A stretch of 30,935 bases of DNA from an uncultured Lachnospiraceae bacterium (GCA_910583815.1 CAJTZB010000007.1:1-30935); one strand, 5' to 3'. Positions 5,853-15,599 are shown, numbered from the stretch's first letter. Program-made: numbers and translations. Notes: a model not told the origin generated them from the sequence alone.

Positions 5853-8072
5853 TTATTTCTGTTTTACCTCAAATGCATACTCTCCCGCACTAAGTTCGTG
5901 GGTACTGCCATCCGGCAGTGTAAGTACCGTATCAGCAGGGGTTACAATGTGTATGGAGACCCTTTCTCCTTCCATCTTCCATGCCATCTTAATCTCTCCC
6001 ACGCGGCTCTTATAAATACCTTCTGCTGAGCCAATCCGCTTATCAACAAATGGACGCAGGCCGATTTTCTGATAGCCAGATGCAAGCGGCTGAATTCCTA
6101 AAATATAACGATAATAAAACTCACCCACACTGCCAAACGAATAATGGTTGAACGACACCATATTGTCATTGCTCATTTTGCTTTCATTGACTGTACCATC
6201 CGGACGTAATGCATCCCAGCGCTCCCATGTTGTCGTCGCTCCACAGTTTACCTGATAGAGCCATCCTGGACATTGCTCATTGAAAAGCAGGTCAAATGCA
6301 AGCTCTGTCTGTCCGTGCTCTGCAAGCAGCGGCAGCAGATGCTCTGTTGCAAAAAAACCGGTCTGCATCCCCTCGGCACGAAGTTTTTCTACAAGCTTCT
6401 GAAAGCATGCTTCCCACAGCTCTCCTTCCGGAATCACCATCTGAAGGGCCATAATATACGCACCTTGATAGTCATCCTTCATCTTTCCATCTTTTTTGAC
6501 AAAAGCTTTCAGATAAGCGGCTGTCGTCTTTTCAAGCTGCACCTGATAGCGCTTCCTGTCTTCTTCTTTTCCAAGCAATGCTGCCGTTTCTGCCATAATC
6601 CGCAGATCATTCACGATAAAAGCATTCGACACCGGTCCGTTGTGCATCGCCATATATTTCACATCCTTGCCGGGAGATAACCAGTCCCCAAGGCTTGGGC
6701 TGACCCAGAGTTCCTTTTTTCCCATCAGCCCTTTCCCCATATGGCGGATTTCGCATTCCACATGGGCCTTCATGCTGTCATACTGCTCTTTTAAATATTT
6801 TGTTGTTCCATACTGCTGCCAAAGCAGCCTTGGGAGAATTGTCACCGCATTTCCCCAGCCCAGCATGCTCATAAAACCTACGCCCTCCGGACCACGCGCA
6901 GGCACGACCGGAGCAACATACCCCTCTTTGTTGTCCATCTGCGTATAACGAATATCCTTTAGAAATTTCGCAAGAAACCTTTCTGTATCATAATTATAGC
7001 TGCCGGTACATGCAAATACATGTCCATCCCCAGTATATCCCATTCTCTCATCACGCTGCGGACAGTCCGTTGGAACTTCCAGATAGTTGCTCCGCTGTCC
7101 CCAAACCTGATTGTTATAAAGCTGCTCTATTTTCTTGTTTGCGCAGTGAAAATAGCCTGTGCGCTCCATCTCACTGTGAATCACACGTCCACAAAGCAGC
7201 CCTTCTTCATATTCCGTTCCGGAAAGCTCTACATATCGGAAGCCCATAAATGTGAAACGTGGGCGGTATCTCTTTGTTTCTGTTCCTTTATAGTATACTG
7301 TTTCTGCTTTAGCCTTTCGAAGATTTGTTGTATAAAGGCTTCCGTCCGCATTCAGGATTTCTCCGTGACGGAGTTTTAAACATTCTCCTTTCATATGAAC
7401 CGGGTCAATCTCTACAAAACCTGCAAAATTCTGCCCAAAGTCCAATATCGTTACATCTCCGTATTTTGTTGCCGACTTGACACTCACTTCTTCATACATC
7501 TTTGTGTATAAAATGCCTTCCTCAAATACCTCCGGCAATTTTCCATCATAAGCCACCGGCTTCGCACCTGATGGCTGCAGGAAACTGCCGTCTGCATGGT
7601 AAATCTCCCCATCGTAAAGACCCGCATACTCATAAGGACTGTTTAACAGTTCTACCGTATTGTCACGGCTTGTATAGATAACAGTCCCTTCTGCTCTTTC
7701 TATGGTCAGCATCCATGCCACCGCGGACTGCTCTCCGTAAATCTGACATTTATTATCAAACGTATAGCGCCCACAATACCATCCCTGACCAAGATAGACA
7801 ATCAATTCATTTTCCTGTTTACAAAGCAATTCTGTCACATCATAACACTGTACCTGAAGCTGACGCGGATAATATGTGTAGCCCGGCGCAAACAGGATGT
7901 CACCGACCTTTTTCCCATTTAGTTCTGCCTCATAAACTCCAAGGGCAGTAATACAAAGCGTCGCTTTCCTTGCTCCTGCTGCCTGTATACTCTGGCGGAA
8001 TACATCCACCGCACCCTCCACGTAAGGATGGCCTGCATAGATAAACTGCTGTTTTAATTGATGATACATCAT
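5853..8072 (-). CDS. GH78 alpha-L-rhamnosidase
   Basis: This 739-residue protein has the GH78 layout: N-terminal beta domains (ALGVYEAELNGKKVGD, FAPGYTYYPRQLQVQCYDVT), the concanavalin-like segment around DFGQNFAGF, and an (alpha/alpha)6 catalytic barrel. The barrel holds the family signature DCPQRDERMGYTGDG (336-350), with the acidic residues expected at the active site, and the late FNHYSFGSVGEFYYRYILGI motif. The enzyme releases terminal alpha-L-rhamnose from plant glycosides or pectic oligosaccharides. No signal peptide is seen, so it should act in the cytoplasm. It is the last gene of the GH2-isomerase-GH78 minus-strand operon, 44 nt after the isomerase. The start is ATGATG with a modest AGGGGT ribosome site; either ATG is possible. 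Confidence 0.92.
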   Translation of the reverse strand: MMYHQLKQQFIYAGHPYVEGAVDVFRQSIQAAGARKATLCITALGVYEAELNGKKVGDILFAPGYTYYPRQLQVQCYDVTELLCKQENELIVYLGQGWYCGRYTFDNKCQIYGEQSAVAWMLTIERAEGTVIYTSRDNTVELLNSPYEYAGLYDGEIYHADGSFLQPSGAKPVAYDGKLPEVFEEGILYTKMYEEVSVKSATKYGDVTILDFGQNFAGFVEIDPVHMKGECLKLRHGEILNADGSLYTTNLRKAKAETVYYKGTETKRYRPRFTFMGFRYVELSGTEYEEGLLCGRVIHSEMERTGYFHCANKKIEQLYNNQVWGQRSNYLEVPTDCPQRDERMGYTGDGHVFACTGSYNYDTERFLAKFLKDIRYTQMDNKEGYVAPVVPARGPEGVGFMSMLGWGNAVTILPRLLWQQYGTTKYLKEQYDSMKAHVECEIRHMGKGLMGKKELWVSPSLGDWLSPGKDVKYMAMHNGPVSNAFIVNDLRIMAETAALLGKEEDRKRYQVQLEKTTAAYLKAFVKKDGKMKDDYQGAYIMALQMVIPEGELWEACFQKLVEKLRAEGMQTGFFATEHLLPLLAEHGQTELAFDLLFNEQCPGWLYQVNCGATTTWERWDALRPDGTVNESKMSNDNMVSFNHYSFGSVGEFYYRYILGIQPLASGYQKIGLRPFVDKRIGSAEGIYKSRVGEIKMAWKMEGERVSIHIVTPADTVLTLPDGSTHELSAGEYAFEVKQK

Positions 8073-8116
8073 GTAGCACCCCTAGTTTTAATATGTTTTT
8101 TAGTTCCAAAAATCTC

Positions 8117-8965
8117 CTACCAGTAAGTTCTTAAAAATTCTGCACTTCGCTCCAGACTCTTAACCGGACTTTTATCTATCCAGTTCCGGTGGCTTTCCAG
8201 AATAACTGCTTCAATTCCGGCTGCCTTTGCTTGTTCGGAAAGAGCAACAAGCGGCATTGTGCCGGTTCCCAGCTCCATACTGTCGCTTTTTAATATCGGG
8301 GTCATGCAAGGCCCTGTCTGCCTCGTTCCTCTGTCGTTGATATGCCAGAGTTTCATCCGGTTGCCAAGTGCCTCCATCACTTCCAAAGGATTTTCCCCAC
8401 ATTCGGCACACCAATAGCTGTCAAATTCAAAATTTACAAAGTCAGGGTCTGTCTCCTCCATTAGCAGCTGATAGCTGCTCTTCTCCGGAGTAAGACGCAA
8501 AAACTCACAATTGTGGTTATGGTAGAGCAGATGGATTCCCTCTGTCTTAAGAGTTTTGCCTGCCTGATTCAGCCGTTCGGCAAGCTTCTTTACTTCTTTT
8601 GCATCTCCATAGGAAAAGCGATACATTCCGGTCACAACAATATTGTCTGTCCCAAAGCCTTTCGCCTCTTCTGCTACTTTTTCAGGCTCCCTTTCAATAC
8701 TTCCAAGGTCCTGATGGATGGAGACAACCTTCAATCCGCTTTCTGTAACCAATCGCCTCCAGTCCAGTTTGCCTCCGTTTCCTACCGGCATCCCTGCCGC
8801 TTTTGTCATCAACTTTACAAGAAAAGCGCTTGGATGAATCATAAAGCCGCACAGCTCAATCCCATTATAACCAGCGTCTTTCATCTTCTGCATCGTTTCC
8901 GCCGCCTGTGTTTCCTTGTTCATCACAGTTCCAAGCATAAACTGCTGTACTGCCTTTATTGCCAT
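8117..8965 (-). CDS. Sugar phosphate isomerase/epimerase-like TIM barrel
   Basis: This 282-residue protein belongs to the xylose-isomerase-like AP endonuclease 2 superfamily. Seen elements are MKDAGYNGIELCG (first strands), LLYHNHNCEF, FEFDSYWCAECG, LWHINDRG and VILESHRNW, which supply the usual Glu/Asp/His metal ligands in order. Members interconvert keto and aldo sugars or epimerise them, and some work on 3-keto-glycosides, but the substrate cannot be read from sequence. No Gfo/Idh-type oxidoreductase partner is encoded nearby, which weakens the 3-keto-glycoside idea. Its start overlaps the end of the GH2 gene by 10 nt (ATGGCAATAA), so translation is coupled. It is the middle gene of the rhamnosidase operon. 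Confidence 0.82.
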   Translation of the reverse strand: MAIKAVQQFMLGTVMNKETQAAETMQKMKDAGYNGIELCGFMIHPSAFLVKLMTKAAGMPVGNGGKLDWRRLVTESGLKVVSIHQDLGSIEREPEKVAEEAKGFGTDNIVVTGMYRFSYGDAKEVKKLAERLNQAGKTLKTEGIHLLYHNHNCEFLRLTPEKSSYQLLMEETDPDFVNFEFDSYWCAECGENPLEVMEALGNRMKLWHINDRGTRQTGPCMTPILKSDSMELGTGTMPLVALSEQAKAAGIEAVILESHRNWIDKSPVKSLERSAEFLRTYW

Positions 8966-11166
8966 ACTTCTTCCTCCGCCTTCTTAATGCCTTGCAGCAC
9001 ACGGTTCAGTTGTTTAATGCTTTCTTCATCAATATTGCCTGCCTGTTTTAACAAACTGATTAAAGTCATGCGCCCCATCATTCTCTGCAGGTTTGGATTG
9101 TCTTTCACCGCATCCGCCACATCACCCCTGGATGCTGCTCCCTTTGCCATCATCTGCTCTACAATTGCACCTGCTTCTTTGTTTGCACGCAAATCTGCAA
9201 GTGTGTCAGAAACAGAAAAGCAATCCGGGTCAAAGCTGTCCGCGTCAAACCAGTTGACAACTGTTTCTTTCTTTACAAATATGTACTCTGTATTTGGCTC
9301 TGCTACCTTACGCACAGTTATCGTATCGGAGACCACGTCTTTCCCTGCAGACACTTGTGCCCTTGCTTCTATTATATGTTCTCCGGAAAGCGGCACCTGA
9401 AAACAAAATACCCTATGTGCCTGTTTTGTCTCAAACAGCTTGCCGTCCACATATAAAGTTACCTCATCTGCATTGGAATAGACCTTGATTTCTGTTATAT
9501 CTTCCGCTCTGTCTACATACCTGCTGCCGCATAGATGTACCATTGGCTCTTTCCTCCAAGCTGCCTTATAAAGATAAAATGCATCTTTTTTTGTCTGCCT
9601 GTCAAATGTAACCAATCCTTTCTGGTTTTCTCCGTGTTTGCCGCCCTCATCACGGCCGTCAGCAGCAAAATCAAAGAGGTTCCATACATGTGTTGCCCAT
9701 AGCCAAGGACGGTTTTCTATCATTTCAAGCATGTGCTCATGATAGATGGCCTGATAGGATTCCGTATAGTCACCTTTTTCCGGCTTGCTGCTCTGAAACT
9801 GCGGATTGGCATCTGCACCATACTCACTGAATCCAATAGGACGATGTGGATACTTCTTGTGATACTCATCAAAAAATTCCTCATTTTGTCCGAGTTCTCC
9901 AAGATACCACCCAAAGTACAGGTTATAGCTGTTCACATCCGGAATATCTAACATTTGGCTGTCTGTTTCCAGCATAAATACGTTTGCCATTGTTGTAGGA
10001 CGAGTCGCGTCCATGTGATGGCACAATTCATTTAAAAGGCGGTGGTTCTCCAGCAAATCTTCATTTACGGCGCTGGCAGCCGTAATCTCATTGCTCAGTC
10101 CCCAAACCGCAATTGACGGATGGTTATAACATTGAGCAATCAGTTCTTCCATCTGATGCAGCGTATTTTCCCTTCCGTTTTTCATATGCATTGTAATATA
10201 AGGAATCTCTGCCCAAACCACAATGCCGTTTTCATCGCATAAATCATAAAACTCATCCGCATGTTGATAATGTGCAAGACGCAGCGTATTCGCACCAAGC
10301 TCTTTCACAATTTCCATATCCTTTTTGTGCTGTTCCATTGCCAATGCATTGCCAAGCCCCTTCACATCCTGATGACGGCTGACTCCGCGTAACGGATAAC
10401 ATCTTCCATTTAGCAGAAACCCTTTCTCTGCAGAAATCTCAAAAGAGCGGCACCCAAATTTAGCAGAAACCTCATCTCCGCTTTCAAGCAATGCCGTAGC
10501 AGTATACAAGTATGGGTCTTCTATCCCATCCCATAAATGAACCTCTGCAAGTTCAAATTCTGCAGCAGCATGGCCATGTTCCGGCATTACCGTACAGCTT
10601 TGTCCGTCCACCGTTACTGTCACAGCCCCTTCCCCTACCTGCCATGTTTCTACCACTACCCTTGCAGACTTTTTCTCTAAATCCACAATCGGAGTGACTT
10701 TTATACCAGCAGAACCGCAATAAGAAAGGTCAAAATGCTCTTTTGGCACCACAATCAGATTGACATCCCGATACAGACCACCATAAAATGTAAAATCCGC
10801 CTTCTGTGGGTAGACCACATCGTTATCGCCATTATCCACAGAAATGCTCAATTCATTCTGTTCTTTTAAATAATTCGTCAAATCAACACGAAATGCAGAA
10901 TATCCTCCCTGATGAAAAGCAATCTTTTCTCCATTTAAGCTTACTTCCGCTGACATTGCAGCGCCTTTGACCTCTAAAAATACACAGCTCCCTTCCTTCA
11001 TAGATGGTTTTGGAAACGTACGTACATAGCGGCAGGTCCCACGGAAATAATCGTTTCCGCCATCCTGCCCATCTATGGCATTCCATGTATGAGGCAGCGT
11101 CACCCTGCTGCTCTGTTCTTTCTGGTAAAATGTCCAGTTTTGGTTTAATGAAAGTATAGTTCTCAT
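8956..11166 (-). CDS. GH2 beta-glycosidase (beta-galactosidase type)
   Basis: The protein is 736 residues from the ATG at 11166, preferred because AGGAGAAC lies directly before it; an upstream in-frame ATG at 11220 lacks such a site. Domain order is jelly-roll sugar-binding (1-140, LPHTWNAIDGQDGGNDY), immunoglobulin-like (about 145-240), then TIM barrel (about 245-530). The barrel has the acid/base E360 in WGLSNE and the nucleophile E448 in GFSEYG. A beta domain (about 540-620) and a helical tail (about 640-736) rich in Met, Ala and Lys follow. GH2 enzymes remove beta-galactosyl, glucuronosyl or related residues; the exact sugar is not determined. No signal peptide is visible. It is the first gene of the operon with the isomerase and GH78, divergent from the AraC-type regulator. 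Confidence 0.9.
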   Translation of the reverse strand: MRTILSLNQNWTFYQKEQSSRVTLPHTWNAIDGQDGGNDYFRGTCRYVRTFPKPSMKEGSCVFLEVKGAAMSAEVSLNGEKIAFHQGGYSAFRVDLTNYLKEQNELSISVDNGDNDVVYPQKADFTFYGGLYRDVNLIVVPKEHFDLSYCGSAGIKVTPIVDLEKKSARVVVETWQVGEGAVTVTVDGQSCTVMPEHGHAAAEFELAEVHLWDGIEDPYLYTATALLESGDEVSAKFGCRSFEISAEKGFLLNGRCYPLRGVSRHQDVKGLGNALAMEQHKKDMEIVKELGANTLRLAHYQHADEFYDLCDENGIVVWAEIPYITMHMKNGRENTLHQMEELIAQCYNHPSIAVWGLSNEITAASAVNEDLLENHRLLNELCHHMDATRPTTMANVFMLETDSQMLDIPDVNSYNLYFGWYLGELGQNEEFFDEYHKKYPHRPIGFSEYGADANPQFQSSKPEKGDYTESYQAIYHEHMLEMIENRPWLWATHVWNLFDFAADGRDEGGKHGENQKGLVTFDRQTKKDAFYLYKAAWRKEPMVHLCGSRYVDRAEDITEIKVYSNADEVTLYVDGKLFETKQAHRVFCFQVPLSGEHIIEARAQVSAGKDVVSDTITVRKVAEPNTEYIFVKKETVVNWFDADSFDPDCFSVSDTLADLRANKEAGAIVEQMMAKGAASRGDVADAVKDNPNLQRMMGRMTLISLLKQAGNIDEESIKQLNRVLQGIKKAEEEVWQ

Positions 11167-11219
11167 ATTTGTTCTCCTAATCTTAAGTTCTGCATCTGCA
11201 CAGACGGTTATTGTTTTCA

Positions 11220-11248
11220 TTGCGCTTGTCTTCCGACAATGTTATACT
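11220..11248 (+). promoter_or_regulatory. AraC gene promoter with TTGTC-N4-GACAA inverted repeat
   Basis: TTGCGC (11220-11225), 17 nt, then TATACT (11243-11248) with an extended TGT before the -10. The perfect inverted repeat TTGTC-TTCC-GACAA (11226-11239) fills the spacer. This short intergenic region serves both the regulator and the divergent GH2 operon, so the repeat is a candidate operator. Confidence 0.55.
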
Positions 11249-11274
11249 AAGTTATAGCAAAGGAGACATCGACT

Positions 11275-12474
11275 ATGGATATAGAACAAAACCTCGCTCT
11301 TTTTGAAGATCTGCTCTGCTGCGGCAGCAATATTTATCTCTGGTGCTATGACAATGAAGGCAATCTGATCCATTCCAACTGTCCGGAGGAAGGGTTATTT
11401 CACTCTGCCTTTTCATTCCTTGGCTGCAGAGAACGTGCGTTGCAGCTTGGACAAAGCGGTGCGCAGCCACAGGCTGTTGGGACATCTTTGGGACTGATTT
11501 GGGGCATTGATTTTATCTTCCAAAAAGGAAAACTTCAAAAAATGTATGTCATGGGTCCTGTCTTTTCCCATAATGTCTCTCTTCAGGATATTGAAAACGG
11601 CTTCCGGCACTATGCCGATGAAAAAATCAGTCTTGCATGGAAACGTCGGCTTTTGAATGCCTATGAAGGAATTCCGGTTGTCCAGAATATCCTTTTTACC
11701 CGCTATCTGTTGATGCTCCACTATTGCCTTACCGGAGAAAAGCTGAATGCCAGCGATACCACAATCCAGCAGTCCTTTTCGGACGCTGCCCCTTCTGACG
11801 CAAAACGCGACAGGCATAGGGTATGGATGTCTGAGCGGGCTTTACTTGATATGGTCCGGACCGGCGACCTGGGCTATAAAACCGTATTAAGCGACTCCCT
11901 GCTCATCAGCAACGGTGTTCCTGTACATGGGAATGATCCCTTGCGTCAGGCAAAAACCTCCGTAATTGTCTTTACTTCGATTGTCTGCCGCGCTGCGATA
12001 GAAGGCGGTCTCTCTCCAGAAGAAGCATATTCCCTTGGAGATGCCTACATCCAGTCTGCTGAAAACGCTCATACCTATGATGAAATCCGCGCAGTCCCTA
12101 CTCTGATGTATGACGATTTTATTCGCCGTGTACATAAGACAAAGAAAAACCCAAAGCTTTCTGCTCCGATTGCCCAGTGCAGGGATTATATTGAACTGCA
12201 CTTAGAAGAAAAAATACGCGCAAAAGACCTGGCTGCTTTTGTAGGCTATACGGAATATTACCTGACCCACAAATTCAAAGAAGAAACCGGATACAGTTTA
12301 AATGATTATGTAAAACATGCCAAAATCCAGCGTGCCAAAATCCTTTTGCGCGGCAGCAGTATTTCTGTCCAAGAGCTTTCCGAACGGCTCTGTTTCAGCA
12401 GCCGGAATTATTTCAGCAGAGTGTTCTCCGAGCTTGTCGGATGTACTCCAATTGAGTTTAGGGAACAGCGCTAG
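11275..12474 (+). CDS. AraC-family transcriptional regulator
   Basis: This 399-residue protein has an N-terminal sensor-like region (about 1-160; YLWCYDNEGNLIHSNCP, and LIWGIDFIFQKGKLQKMYVMGPVF) of the kind found in gut Firmicute glycan regulators, a helical middle part, and a C-terminal double helix-turn-helix AraC domain at about 295-399. The latter includes KAKDLAAFVGYTEYYLTHKFKEE and the family signature end LCFSSRNYFSRVFSELVGCTPIEFR. It probably activates the divergent GH2-isomerase-GH78 operon and the nearby transporter and GH1-GH43 genes in response to an imported sugar. The ribosome site AAGGAGA is 8 nt before the ATG. Its stop is only 5 nt from the stop of the convergent transporter gene. 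Confidence 0.88.
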   Translation: MDIEQNLALFEDLLCCGSNIYLWCYDNEGNLIHSNCPEEGLFHSAFSFLGCRERALQLGQSGAQPQAVGTSLGLIWGIDFIFQKGKLQKMYVMGPVFSHNVSLQDIENGFRHYADEKISLAWKRRLLNAYEGIPVVQNILFTRYLLMLHYCLTGEKLNASDTTIQQSFSDAAPSDAKRDRHRVWMSERALLDMVRTGDLGYKTVLSDSLLISNGVPVHGNDPLRQAKTSVIVFTSIVCRAAIEGGLSPEEAYSLGDAYIQSAENAHTYDEIRAVPTLMYDDFIRRVHKTKKNPKLSAPIAQCRDYIELHLEEKIRAKDLAAFVGYTEYYLTHKFKEETGYSLNDYVKHAKIQRAKILLRGSSISVQELSERLCFSSRNYFSRVFSELVGCTPIEFREQR

Positions 12475-12479
12475 TCAGG

Positions 12480-13964
12480 TTACCTCATGTGCTCCATAAT
12501 CACCTCATGACGCGCTTTTTCCTTTTCATCAGCAATTCGTTTTTGTACATTTACCATTTCTTCCTTTGTCAGCTTACAGAATTTCATCGCAACCAAGGTA
12601 CAAAGCCATCCGATAATCGGCAAACCAAATTTCACCGCCATCGTCACCCAGAACACAGCGGTCGTACAAGTGTCACCCGGCTGCGGCATTGTCGTTGTAT
12701 AGCCAAGAAGTGCAACCGCACCGGCAGCCACAGTCGCACTGAATGCTGTAATAATCTTGTCAACCAGACTGTAAGTGCCGGTAACAACGGCAGGGACATA
12801 TCTTCCGCTACGGTCTAATTCATAGTCAATCGTATCTGCCATAAAGGAAGTATTAGCAGTCGTAATACACATATTAGAACCATTCTGTGCAAGCGTCAGC
12901 AGAACATAGAGAATCATTGCCGGGCTCATCATAACCGCAATCTGTTTTGGATCGATGACCACAAAGAACAAAAGTGTAATAATGGAAATCGCCATACTGA
13001 TCCATGTCCATGTGACAATCGCTTTTCTGCTGCCATGCTTGCCCGCGTATTTTGCGCCCAAGGCAGCAAATAAAATGGACGGAATCATACTGACTACCAT
13101 AAGCATCGTGGAAATCCCCATGTTTCCTATGACAATACCAAACAATAAAGTAGTAATAACAGACTGGCTTGCTGTTTGCTGTGCAATTTTGTCAGAGGCA
13201 TTAGAAGCTATGTAACATTGCAAAGGACGGTTATGAACCAAAACATCCAACATATCCTTTGGCTTTAACTTCTCTTTTTTCTTTATATTCGTAAAATATT
13301 CCGGCTTATCAAATTCAGATATGCCAATGCAGACAAGTATCGTTCCTACGGCTGCCATCACAAGGCAGCAGATGCAGGCTGCTGTCAGAAACGGCTGATT
13401 GTACTCTCCTCCAAACATCGGAAGCAGCACCATATTTAACAGCATCATCATAATCATTGGCACAAGATAGTTGAAAGCAGTTGTCCAGACACCAATCATC
13501 GGACGCTGTTTTGGGTCATTGGACATAATTGCGGGAATTGTCTGTGCGGTCATATTTGTAATCGTATAACCGATAATATACACAACATAAAAGACGGTAA
13601 ACATAACCCATCCGAACCCTTTGCTTGAAAACAGAGTAAACATACACAGCAGACCAAGTGCCTCAATCAGAAAACCCGCCACAAGCAGCACGCGGAGCTT
13701 ACCAAATTTCGTATTAACTCTGTCGTAAATAAAAGCAAGCATTGGATCTGTAATACCGTCCAAAATCCGGGTACAGGTCAGTATATATCCAATAGCAATC
13801 GTTGTAATGCCATACCCGATGCTTGCACTGTAGCTTGCAAGATTAATCAGGGAGTACACGCTCATGCCTACAAGTCCGTTGCAGGCATACAGGATAATTT
13901 GCCAGAGCTTTGCGCGGCGGTACTGAACACCGTCGATTTCGCTGGCTGTGAGTTTTTTGGACAT
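12480..13964 (-). CDS. GPH-family (MelB-type) sugar symporter
   Basis: This is a 494-residue membrane transporter from the ATG at 13964, preferred over the ATG 18 nt upstream because AAGGAGACAACATT precedes it. It has about 12 hydrophobic segments and the MelB/GPH features: an early YACNGLVGMSVYSL helix, the cytoplasmic loop LTCTRILDGITDPMLAFIYDRVNTKFGKLR carrying the Na+/H+ symporter signature in two parts, and the mid-protein FTNIKKKEKLKPKDML loop. GPH carriers import di- and oligosaccharides or glycosides with Na+ or H+. Its place between the AraC gene and the divergent GH1-GH43 pair indicates import of the substrate for these cytoplasmic hydrolases. No substrate-binding protein or ABC components are nearby. 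Confidence 0.88.
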   Translation of the reverse strand: MSKKLTASEIDGVQYRRAKLWQIILYACNGLVGMSVYSLINLASYSASIGYGITTIAIGYILTCTRILDGITDPMLAFIYDRVNTKFGKLRVLLVAGFLIEALGLLCMFTLFSSKGFGWVMFTVFYVVYIIGYTITNMTAQTIPAIMSNDPKQRPMIGVWTTAFNYLVPMIMMMLLNMVLLPMFGGEYNQPFLTAACICCLVMAAVGTILVCIGISEFDKPEYFTNIKKKEKLKPKDMLDVLVHNRPLQCYIASNASDKIAQQTASQSVITTLLFGIVIGNMGISTMLMVVSMIPSILFAALGAKYAGKHGSRKAIVTWTWISMAISIITLLFFVVIDPKQIAVMMSPAMILYVLLTLAQNGSNMCITTANTSFMADTIDYELDRSGRYVPAVVTGTYSLVDKIITAFSATVAAGAVALLGYTTTMPQPGDTCTTAVFWVTMAVKFGLPIIGWLCTLVAMKFCKLTKEEMVNVQKRIADEKEKARHEVIMEHMR

Positions 13965-14290
13965 AATGTTGTCTCCTTCCATCTTGTTGTTAGGTACAGG
14001 AAAACTTACTTCCTTTTGGTATTTTGATTATATCCTCTTGTTTTGCCGAAAGAAAATATAAAAAATAATGGTTTTATATAAAAATTCATTTCCATTTAAA
14101 AATCATATCAGTTTTTATACTCTTTCCACAATTTTTACTCTCTATGTTTTATTTTTTTATGCAATAATAACTGCAAGCTTTGAGGATTTACACCGAAATG
14201 CTGTTAAAAATACTAAAAACCAAACTGTAGCTGCCTGAAAGACACAAAATTAGAAAGGCTGCTACGGAACTCAAAAAGGAGGATTTTCCC
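13965..14290. promoter_or_regulatory. Divergent control region, transporter and GH1-GH43 operon
   Basis: This 326-nt AT-rich stretch has no ORF that looks real. On the minus strand TATAAT (14027-14032) lies about 60 nt before the transporter start but with a poor -35, consistent with activator dependence. On the plus strand no clear promoter was found by eye; TTGAGG followed by TTAAAA at about 14180-14210 is weak. GGAGGATTTTCCC precedes the GH1 ATG. No catabolite (cre) site was recognised with confidence. Confidence 0.5.
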
Positions 14291-15586
14291 ATGATTCCAA
14301 AACAAAGCTTTTTAATTGGTGCTGCTACCGCCGCTCATCAAGTAGAAGGAAATAACATCCACAGTGATTACTGGACACAGGAACACATGGTACATACCGA
14401 CTTCTTAGAGCCAAGTGGCGATGCAGTAGATCACTATAACCGCTATGCGGAGGATATCCGTCTGATGGCGGAAGCGGGATTAAATGCCTACCGTTTCTCC
14501 ATTGAATGGGCAAGAATTGAGCCAGAAGAAGGAGTATTTGATGAAACAGAACTTTCTCATTACAAAGACGTTATTCTCACCTGTAAAGAAAACGGCATAG
14601 AACCTATTGTGACATTACTCCACTTTACAAGCCCAAAATGGCTGATTTCAAAGGGTGGCTGGGAATCCGATGAAACTCCGGAATACTTTGCCCGCTATAC
14701 AAGATATGTAATAGAACGCCTTGGCAGGGAACTACACTATGTCTGCACTATCAATGAAGCAAATATGGGCATTCAGGTCGCTGCAATCGCCAAACGGTAT
14801 ATGCAGCAGATGATGGCGAAAATGCAGTCTGGCAAAAGCGACGGCACCGTACAGATGGGACTGAACCTCGAGAAGATGATGGCAAACCAACAAGCTGCAG
14901 AGCAGGAACGCATGGAGCTTTTTGGCGTCACAAAAACAGAATGCTTTACCAGCCCACGTACTCCACACGGTGATGAAATCGTAATAGAGGCACATAAAGC
15001 TGCGCGCACCATTATCAAAGAACTTGCGCCTCATATTCAGGTGGGTCTGACCTTGAGCCTCCACGATATACAGGCACTTCCAGGCGGCGAGGAAAATGCA
15101 GCAAAGGAATGGGCTGAAGAGTTCACGCACTATCTGCCCGCGATAAAAGACGATGATTTTTTAGGTATACAGAACTACACCCGCACTCGCATTGATGCCT
15201 CCGGAATCCTTCCTGTCCCAGAGAGCGCAGAGGTTACACAGATGGATTATGAATTCTATCCGCAAGCATTGGAGCATGTAATCCGCAAGGTCGCTAAAGA
15301 ATTCAAAGGCACACTTCTTGTTACGGAAAACGGTATCGCCACGGCAGATGACAGCCGCCGCGTTGCTTTTATAGAAGCCGCGCTCTCTGGCGTACAGGCT
15401 TGCATTTCTGACGGTATTCCGGTTAAAAGTTATCTTTACTGGAGCCTGATGGACAATTTTGAATGGCAAAAAGGCTATTCCATGACATTTGGCCTGATTG
15501 CCGTAGACCGTACAACCCAAAAGCGCACTCCAAAGCCAAGCCTTTCCATATTGGGAAACCTCTGCAGAAACATGAATCAAAAATAA
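14291..15586 (+). CDS. GH1 beta-glycosidase
   Basis: This 431-residue cytoplasmic enzyme has the GH1 N-terminal signature (FLIGAATAAHQVEG, 7-20), the WARIEPEEG segment, the acid/base Glu in TINEAN (E156) and the nucleophile Glu in LLVTENG (E346). The C-terminal YWSLMDNFEWQKGYSMTFGL aglycone-site motif is also present. The usual TxNEP has Ala in place of Pro. It lacks about 30-40 residues compared with typical GH1 proteins, and holds a Met/Gln-rich helical segment (about 165-210). It hydrolyses beta-glucosides or related beta-glycosides; no phospho-sugar signature was recognised, and no PTS is nearby, so free glycosides are likely. The start is set by AAAGGAGGATTTTCCC. It is the first gene of an operon with the GH43 enzyme 13 nt downstream. 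Confidence 0.92.
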   Translation: MIPKQSFLIGAATAAHQVEGNNIHSDYWTQEHMVHTDFLEPSGDAVDHYNRYAEDIRLMAEAGLNAYRFSIEWARIEPEEGVFDETELSHYKDVILTCKENGIEPIVTLLHFTSPKWLISKGGWESDETPEYFARYTRYVIERLGRELHYVCTINEANMGIQVAAIAKRYMQQMMAKMQSGKSDGTVQMGLNLEKMMANQQAAEQERMELFGVTKTECFTSPRTPHGDEIVIEAHKAARTIIKELAPHIQVGLTLSLHDIQALPGGEENAAKEWAEEFTHYLPAIKDDDFLGIQNYTRTRIDASGILPVPESAEVTQMDYEFYPQALEHVIRKVAKEFKGTLLVTENGIATADDSRRVAFIEAALSGVQACISDGIPVKSYLYWSLMDNFEWQKGYSMTFGLIAVDRTTQKRTPKPSLSILGNLCRNMNQK

Positions 15587-15599
15587 GGAGAAATTCTTA

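Noticed and set aside
8117..8965. C-glycoside deglycosidase (DgpBC-type) system
   Set aside because: Only the TIM-barrel isomerase is present; the required oxidoreductase and small partner subunit are absent from the locus.
8513..9400. Plus-strand ORF of 295 residues
   Set aside because: It lies antisense to the isomerase and GH2 genes, whose motifs are intact, and its sequence is Ser/Cys/Phe-rich with no recognisable domain.
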